The position numbers were made by a program, and so were the translations under genes. From assembly GCA_902467875.1 (NCBI GenBank), contig CABQWP010000039.1:1-20584 (forward strand): a stretch of DNA of 20,584 bases, in the 5' to 3' direction. Below the pieces are notes generated by a model that saw only the letters and a program-made list of their open reading frames with translations, did no database searches and was not told the DNA's origin. This stretch comes from an uncultured Collinsella sp. Lineage in GTDB: Bacteria > Actinomycetota > Coriobacteriia > Coriobacteriales > Coriobacteriaceae. Shown here one piece after another: positions 16,539-20,584 of the stretch. Each line of letters starts with the position of its first letter. Position 1 is the stretch's first letter.

Positions 16539-17528
16539 ATGGTAAGTATTGTTCTTGCTAGCCACGGGGACTTGGCAGCTGGAATCAAGCAGACGGGCTC
16601 GATGGTCTTTGGCGATCAGCCGTCTGTTGCCGTGGTCTCGCTCGAGCCGAGCATGGGCCCCGACGATTTCCGCGCCAAGGTCGAGGAAGCAGTCGCTTCC
16701 TTCGAGGACCAGGAGCAGGTGCTCTTCCTCGTTGATCTGTGGGGCGGCACGCCGTTCAACCAGATCAGCGGGCTCATCGAGGGCCACGATTCCTGGGCTA
16801 TCGTCACCGGTGTCAACCTGCCTATGCTCATCGAGGCATATTCGCAGCGCTTTGACGCAAAGAACACTGCACATGCGATCGCAAAACATCTCGTGACTGA
16901 GGCTAAGGCTGGCGTGCGCGTCAAGCCCGAGTCTCTGGAGCCCGAGGAGAAGAAGCCGGCTGCGGCCGCCGCTGCTCCTGCAGGCGCCATCCCTCCGGGA
17001 ACGGTCATCGGCGACGGGCACATCAAGATTGCCCACGTCCGTATCGACACCCGTCTGCTTCATGGTCAGGTGGCCACCACGTGGACCAAGCAGATCAACC
17101 CCAACCGCATCATCGTGGTTTCCGACGGCGTTGCTCACGACGAGCTCCGCAAGACCATGATCGAGCAGGCTGCCCCTCCGGGAGTCCATGCCAACGTCGT
17201 GCCCATCAAGAAGATGGCCGAGGTCGTCAAGGACACGCGCTTTGGTGACACCAAGGCCATGCTGCTCTTCGAGAACCCGCAGGATCTGCTCAGGGCCATC
17301 GAGGCCGGCGTCGACATCAAGGAAGTCAACATCGGTTCCATGGCTCACTCCAAGGGCAAGGTCGTCGTCACCAACGCCGTCGCTATGGGCGATGATGACG
17401 TTAAGACTCTCGAGGCCCTCAAGGCCAAGGGCGTCAAGTTCGAGGTCCGCAAGGTTCCTTCGGATTCCTCCGAGGATCTCGACGCCATGTTGAAGAAAGC
17501 TAAGGCCGAACTGGCCGCTCAAGCATAG
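16539..17528 (+). CDS. manX: PTS mannose/fructose/sorbose-family IIAB protein
   Basis: 329 aa fused EIIA-EIIB of the mannose-class sugar phosphotransferase system, which passes phosphate from HPr to sugar taken up through IIC/IID. The IIA domain is at about 1-125 with phosphorylated His9 in ASHGDLA and LWGGTPFN (67-74). A Pro/Ala/Glu-rich linker spans about 126-160 (EPEEKKPAAAAAAP). The IIB domain runs from about 161 to 329 with phosphorylated His175 in RIDTRLLHGQV. ATG 16539 is 7 nt after AAGGAGG; the overlapping GTG 16536 is less likely. It is the first gene of an operon with IIC 18 bp and IID further downstream. The exact sugar cannot be told from sequence; mannose/glucose is the usual choice. 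Confidence 0.95.
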   Translation: MVSIVLASHGDLAAGIKQTGSMVFGDQPSVAVVSLEPSMGPDDFRAKVEEAVASFEDQEQVLFLVDLWGGTPFNQISGLIEGHDSWAIVTGVNLPMLIEAYSQRFDAKNTAHAIAKHLVTEAKAGVRVKPESLEPEEKKPAAAAAAPAGAIPPGTVIGDGHIKIAHVRIDTRLLHGQVATTWTKQINPNRIIVVSDGVAHDELRKTMIEQAAPPGVHANVVPIKKMAEVVKDTRFGDTKAMLLFENPQDLLRAIEAGVDIKEVNIGSMAHSKGKVVVTNAVAMGDDDVKTLEALKAKGVKFEVRKVPSDSSEDLDAMLKKAKAELAAQA

Positions 17529-17546
17529 TAAAGGAGGGTCCGATAC

Positions 17547-18365
17547 ATGTCTGCAATCACTATTCTGCTTGTTGCGATTGTCGCGTTGCTTGCCGGTATG
17601 GAAGGCATTCTGGATGAGTTCCAGTTCCATCAGCCGCTCGTGGCATGCACGCTTATCGGTCTCGTAACCGGTCACCTTCAGGAGGGCATCCTCCTGGGCG
17701 GTTCGCTCCAGATGATGGCCCTTGGCTGGGCTAACGTCGGCGCCGCTGTCGCGCCTGACGCCGCTCTGGCCTCGGTCGCTTCTTCGATCATCATGGTGCT
17801 CGCCCTTAACGGTGGCGCCACCGATTCGGCAAAGGCCGTTACCGCCGCTATCGCCGTCGCCGTCCCGCTGTCGGTCGCTGGTCTGTTCCTGACCATGATC
17901 TGCCGTACCCTGGCCACCGCTATCGCTCACGCCATGGACGGTTGCGCCGAGAAGGGCGACTTCTCCGGCATCGAGCGCTGGCAGTACGCTGCCATCCTCA
18001 TGCAGGGCCTTCGTATCGCCATCCCGGCAGTACTTCTGTGCATCATCCCGGCCGAGGCTGTTACCAACGCGCTTAACGCTATGCCCGACTGGCTGTCCGG
18101 CGGCATGGCTGTCGGCGGCGGCATGGTCGCTTCCGTCGGTTACGCCATGGTCATCAACATGATGGCCACCAAGGAGACCTGGCCGTTCTTCATCCTCGGC
18201 TTTGTCCTTGCTGCCATCCCTCAGCTCACGCTGATCGCCCTTGGTCTCATCGGCATCTCCCTTGCCCTCATCTACCTTGGCCTTAAGGATCTGGCCAAGC
18301 AGGGTGGCGGCATGGGCGGCGGCTCCGGTGACCCGCTCGGCGACATTCTGAACGATTACGAGTAG
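17547..18365 (+). CDS. manY: PTS mannose/fructose/sorbose-family IIC permease subunit
   Basis: 272 aa integral membrane subunit forming the sugar channel with IID. The family signature GGSLQMMALGWANVGAAVAPD spans about residues 51-71, given here by key residues Gly51-Gly52, Gln55, Trp61 and Asp71. Multiple hydrophobic segments fill the rest, with a Gly-rich C-terminus (GGGMGGGSGD). ATG 17547 is preceded by AAGGAGG 9 nt upstream. It lies 18 bp after IIAB and just before IID, the standard IIAB-IIC-IID order. Full length for the family. Confidence 0.95.
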   Translation: MSAITILLVAIVALLAGMEGILDEFQFHQPLVACTLIGLVTGHLQEGILLGGSLQMMALGWANVGAAVAPDAALASVASSIIMVLALNGGATDSAKAVTAAIAVAVPLSVAGLFLTMICRTLATAIAHAMDGCAEKGDFSGIERWQYAAILMQGLRIAIPAVLLCIIPAEAVTNALNAMPDWLSGGMAVGGGMVASVGYAMVINMMATKETWPFFILGFVLAAIPQLTLIALGLIGISLALIYLGLKDLAKQGGGMGGGSGDPLGDILNDYE

Positions 18366-18381
18366 GAGGGGAGTGATACAT

Positions 18382-19302
18382 ATGGCAGAGAACAAGATTC
18401 AGCTCACCAAGGCTGACCGCAAGAAGGTTTGCTTCCGTCATCAGTTCCTTCAGGGCTCGTGGAACTACGAGCGTATGCAGAACGGCGGCTGGTGCTTCGC
18501 AATGATCCCTGCGATCAAGAAGCTCTACACCAGCAAGGATGACCAGATTGCCGCTCTTAAGCGCCACCTGGAGTTCTATAACACCCACCCCTATGTTTCC
18601 GCCCCCGTCATTGGCGTTACCCTCGCTCTCGAGGAGGAGCGCGCCAACGGTGCTCCGATTGACGACGTCGCCATTCAGGGCGTCAAGGTCGGTATGATGG
18701 GCCCGCTCGCCGGCGTCGGCGACCCCGCCTTCTGGTTCACCCTTCGCCCGATTCTGGGCGCTCTGGGCGCTTCCCTGGCCCTGTCCGGTAGCATCGCCGG
18801 TCCGCTGCTGTTCTTCTTCGCGTGGAACATCATCCGTTACGCCTTCCTGTGGTACACGCAGGAGTTTGGCTACAAGGTCGGCTCCTCCATCGCCAAGGAC
18901 CTCTCCGGCGGTCTGATGGGCAAGGTCACCGAGGGTGCATCCATCCTGGGTATGTTCATCATCGGCGCCCTGGTCGAGCGCTGGGTGTCCATCTCCTTCA
19001 CCCCGGTCGTCTCCAAGGTCACGCAGTCTGCTGGCGCCTTTATCGACTGGGCTAACCTGCCCTCCGGTTCTGAGGGTGTCAAGGAAGCACTGACGATGTA
19101 TAACTCCATCGGTGCTAACGCCCTTGATCAGGTGAAGGTCACCACGCTTCAGGCCAACCTTGATCAGCTCATCCCCGGCCTTGCCGCCGTGTGCCTGACC
19201 CTGCTGGTCTGCAAGCTCCTCAAGAAGAAGGTCAGCCCGATTGTCATCATCCTGGCTCTCTTCGCCATCGGCATCATCGGTCGCGTCTGCGGCTTCATGT
19301 AA
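18382..19302 (+). CDS. manZ: PTS mannose/fructose/sorbose-family IID subunit
   Basis: 306 aa membrane subunit that partners IIC in sugar transport. The family-specific N-terminal region HQFLQGSWNYERMQNGGW spans about residues 20-37, and MGPLAGVGDPAFWFTLRP spans about 106-123. Hydrophobic segments occupy the C-terminal half (about 125-150, 185-200, 255-305). I choose ATG 18382 after AGGAGGGG (18364-18371, 10 nt upstream); the in-frame GTG 18373 lies too close to that site. It is 16 bp downstream of the IIC stop and followed by a hairpin that may limit readthrough to the DUF956 gene. Confidence 0.95.
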   Translation: MAENKIQLTKADRKKVCFRHQFLQGSWNYERMQNGGWCFAMIPAIKKLYTSKDDQIAALKRHLEFYNTHPYVSAPVIGVTLALEEERANGAPIDDVAIQGVKVGMMGPLAGVGDPAFWFTLRPILGALGASLALSGSIAGPLLFFFAWNIIRYAFLWYTQEFGYKVGSSIAKDLSGGLMGKVTEGASILGMFIIGALVERWVSISFTPVVSKVTQSAGAFIDWANLPSGSEGVKEALTMYNSIGANALDQVKVTTLQANLDQLIPGLAAVCLTLLVCKLLKKKVSPIVIILALFAIGIIGRVCGFM

Positions 19303-19358
19303 GCACGTTTCGGCTTAAGACCGAGAATTGCTAGGCAAGGGCTTTTGAGCCATTGAAA

Positions 19359-19406
19359 CGGACCGCACCCGGTGGGTACACTGGATGCGGTCCGATTGTT
19401 TTATTT
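19359..19406 (+). terminator. Terminator/attenuator between IID and DUF956 genes
   Basis: CGGACCGCA (19359-19367) pairs perfectly with TGCGGTCCG (19386-19394), followed by ATTGTTTTATTT. The T-tract ends just before the GGAGGG ribosome region of the next gene, so downstream expression needs readthrough or a separate promoter. Confidence 0.8.
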
Positions 19407-19422
19407 GGAGGGCGAGGCGCGC

Positions 19423-19821
19423 ATGGCGCAATCTCAGAACAGCACGGTCGATCTGGCAACGCCGGCAACCTGCCTGATGGGGCTTACCAGCCACGGTAAC
19501 GTGATGGTGGGCAATAAGGCGTTCGAGTATTACAACGAGCGCAATCCCGAGGATTATATTCAAATCCCGTGGGACGAGGTCGACTATATTGCCGCCGAGG
19601 TTTTACGCGGCACCAAGAAGATCACGCGTTTTGCCATCTTCACCAAGGACAACGGTCACTTTACGTTTTCGACGCGCGACGACAAAGAGACGCTTCGTGC
19701 TGTCCGCAAGTACGTCGACGAGGATAAGCTTGTGCGTTCGCCCGACTTTATCGATGTGACGGCCAAGGGCGCCAAGAGCATCCCCTCCGTTATCAAAAAC
19801 CTCTTCCACAAAGGTAACTAG
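19423..19821 (+). CDS. manO: DUF956 (ManO-like) protein
   Basis: 132 aa small cytoplasmic protein of the DUF956 family, which is nearly always encoded beside mannose-class PTS genes and called ManO in lactic acid bacteria. Recognisable parts are the N-terminal ATCLMGLTSHGNVMVGNKAFE, key residues Gly22 and Asn33, and a central IPWDEVDYIAAEV with a PH-like beta pattern (KKITRFAIFTKDNGHFTFST). ATG 19423 has GAGG 5 nt upstream; an upstream in-frame ATG (19372) lies inside the terminator stem and is rejected. The family is thought to modulate PTS activity or expression, without a settled mechanism. It is cut off from the PTS genes by a strong hairpin. Confidence 0.88.
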   Translation: MAQSQNSTVDLATPATCLMGLTSHGNVMVGNKAFEYYNERNPEDYIQIPWDEVDYIAAEVLRGTKKITRFAIFTKDNGHFTFSTRDDKETLRAVRKYVDEDKLVRSPDFIDVTAKGAKSIPSVIKNLFHKGN

Positions 19822-19844
19822 TCATTAAAGAGCGCCCCCAAAGT

Positions 19845-20042
19845 GGGACGCAGTTTCCCATGGGGCTCGATTGGGAAAGTGCATCCCAGTTCGAGCGCCG
19901 ATTCCGGGATGTAGTTTCCGGAACGGGGTCGTTTGGGAAACCGTGTCCCGTTTCGAGCCGAAATTCTGGGACACAGTTTCCAGCGAGGTTCCATTGGGAA
20001 AGTTTGACCCAGAATTTGCCTGGATAGTGGGACACACTTTCC
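19845..20042. repeat. Tandem array of 61-62-bp hairpin units (3 full + 1 partial)
   Basis: Units start at 19845, 19906, 19968 and 20029 (periods 61, 62, 61). Each begins GGGAYRYAGTTTCC (the partial last one has CACTTTCC) and, after a 13-15-nt loop, contains a GGGAAA...TGnCCC right arm, so each unit folds on itself. Units are clearly diverged in the loops and linkers, while the arms are conserved. No credible CDS: ORFs here exist only because the repeat is open by chance. It fills the gap between the DUF956 gene and the tRNA. Confidence 0.8.
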
Positions 20043-20123
20043 GGAGGGCTGTTCCACCACAACTTCGAAGAGTGGCTATACGCTGTATTACAACGGCGTA
20101 AATCTGCTACACTAGTACAACAT

Positions 20124-20196
20124 GCCTCCGTAGCTCAGGGGATAGAGCACCGCTCTCCTAAAGCGGGTGTCGACGGTTCGAATCCGCCCGGGGGCA
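20124..20196 (+). tRNA. tRNA-Arg (anticodon CCT)
   Basis: 73-nt cloverleaf: acceptor GCCTCCG/CGGGGGC with one T-G pair, D-arm TAGCTCAGGGGATAGAGCA, anticodon stem CCGCT/AGCGG with loop CTCCTAA (anticodon CCT, reading AGG), T-arm loop TTCGAAT and discriminator A20196. CCA is not encoded. One T-stem pair is an A-C mismatch. A TACACT sequence at 20108-20113 is a plausible -10 box. Confidence 0.95.
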
Positions 20197-20208
20197 CTAG
20201 GAAAATCG

Positions 20209-20250
20209 CAGGTCAGGAGTTATTTTTGCTTCTGACCTGTTCTGGTTTTT
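20209..20250 (+). terminator. tRNA-Arg intrinsic terminator
   Basis: CAGGTCAGGAG pairs with CTTCTGACCTG with one mismatch around a short T-rich loop, then TTCTGGTTTTT. It begins 13 nt after the tRNA 3' end. Confidence 0.8.
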
Positions 20251-20280
20251 GGGCTAAGAACTGCTTATGTTTGTAAATCT

Positions 20281-20304
20281 GGTAAGTAAATTATTTAACT
20301 TACC
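20281..20304. promoter_or_regulatory. 24-bp dyad, possible operator
   Basis: GGTAAGT (20281-20287) and ACTTACC (20298-20304) are perfect inverted repeats with a 10-bp AT-only centre. It lies in a gene-free AT-rich stretch right after the tRNA terminator. Its target gene would be outside the window. Confidence 0.4.
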
Positions 20305-20332
20305 GAGTTTTCCACTGAAAACAGGAAATCAC

Positions 20333-20491
20333 CATTTTGGGGATAAAAAGTTTTCAACAGCCGTTAGTCGGTTCCATTTTGGTGAAGCGCTTCCTCATTT
20401 TGGGTAAAAAATATCACCATTTTGATGATTCGACTGCTTTGAGTTTTTGATAAAAACGCCTGTTCAGAAGCTTGTGCTATACCCATTTTGG
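20333..20491. promoter_or_regulatory. Array of five CATTTTGG dyads with helical spacing
   Basis: CATTTTGG occurs at 20333, 20375, 20396 and 20484, and CATTTTGA at 20418. Intervals are 42, 21, 22 and 66 bp, all multiples of about 21-22 bp. The best copies extend to a dyad (CACCA/TGGTG), for example TCACCATTTTG and CCATTTTGGTGA. This looks like a multi-site binding region for one regulator upstream of a gene beyond the right edge. No CDS is seen at 20197-20584. Confidence 0.55.
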
Positions 20492-20529
20492 TGAGACCAA
20501 TTAATAGAGAAATATACTATAAAGAAATA

Positions 20530-20574
20530 GGGACGGCGATGCCGTCCCCCTCCCCCCCCCACACCCCCCCCGCC
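20530..20574. repeat. GGGACGGC hairpin followed by C-homopolymer tract
   Basis: GGGACGGC (20530-20537) and GCCGTCCC (20541-20548) form a perfect 8-bp stem with a 3-nt loop. It runs into a tract of about 25 nearly pure C to 20574. The minus strand is therefore G-run rich. It could be a repeat fragment with slippage or a sequencing/assembly artefact near the window edge. Confidence 0.55.
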
Positions 20575-20584
20575 AGAGCAATTT

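Noticed and set aside
16458..18395. 645-aa open frame antisense to the PTS IIAB and IIC genes
   Set aside because: Composition is typical of antisense frames and it overlaps two certain genes plus their promoter region.
19845..20042. CRISPR array
   Set aside because: The conserved parts are palindromic arms within each unit, not a constant repeat with unrelated spacers of fixed length, and no cas genes are present.
19793..20101. Several short ORFs across the 61-bp repeat array
   Set aside because: Open in multiple frames only because the tandem repeat has no stops; no ribosome site and no codon bias.

Overview
The window looks like chromosomal DNA of a high-GC gut actinobacterium of the class Coriobacteriia, most likely Collinsella or a close relative. 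I infer this from the gene content (a stand-alone aconitase-family hydratase, a multi-cluster Fe-S flavoprotein next to hypA, a mannose-family PTS with a DUF956 protein), from strongly GC-biased third codon positions, and from several families of intergenic palindromes. No phage genes, transposase genes, rRNA or CRISPR array are visible.

Layout. 1-351: a terminator and a tandem pair of 31-bp palindromic repeats. 352-2652 (+): aconitase-family hydratase. 2653-4539: a repeat-rich island in which two equally long (267 bp), diverged copies of a composite palindromic element flank a small membrane-anchored protein gene on the minus strand; it also holds two other large inverted repeats and a five-unit 9-bp tandem array. 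4540-7167 (+): clpB with a strong terminator, then a 64-aa low-complexity protein. 7495-7815: further palindromes, ending in a 62-bp nested inverted repeat over the promoter and ribosome binding site of an AAA/DUF4143 ATPase (7816-9168, +). 9242-10738 (-): an unknown single-pass membrane protein with a very acidic N-terminus.

10975-16133 is the most coherent functional unit: a divergon. On the minus strand a TetR regulator is followed by a polytopic membrane protein (DUF5692-like). On the plus strand, across a 188-bp intergenic region with nested TTGAC/GTCAA dyads, lie a 925-aa Fe-S/FAD oxidoreductase (novel N-terminal Cys-rich module + ferredoxin + GltD-like core + C-terminal ferredoxin) and a HypA-type nickel metallochaperone. 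No hydrogenase or other nickel enzyme is visible nearby. This is the best candidate in the window for an undescribed redox system.

16539-19821 (+): a mannose/fructose/sorbose-family PTS operon (fused IIAB, IIC, IID) and a DUF956 (ManO-like) gene. A strong hairpin terminator between IID and DUF956 suggests attenuation. 19845-20042: a tandem array of 61-62-bp hairpins. 20124-20196: tRNA-Arg(CCT) with its own terminator. 20197-20584: AT-rich and gene-free, with five CATTTTGG dyads spaced in multiples of about 21-22 bp, then a C-homopolymer-rich end.

Limits: family names come from motif recognition only. Repeat families were found by eye within this window; their genome-wide copy number was not examined.
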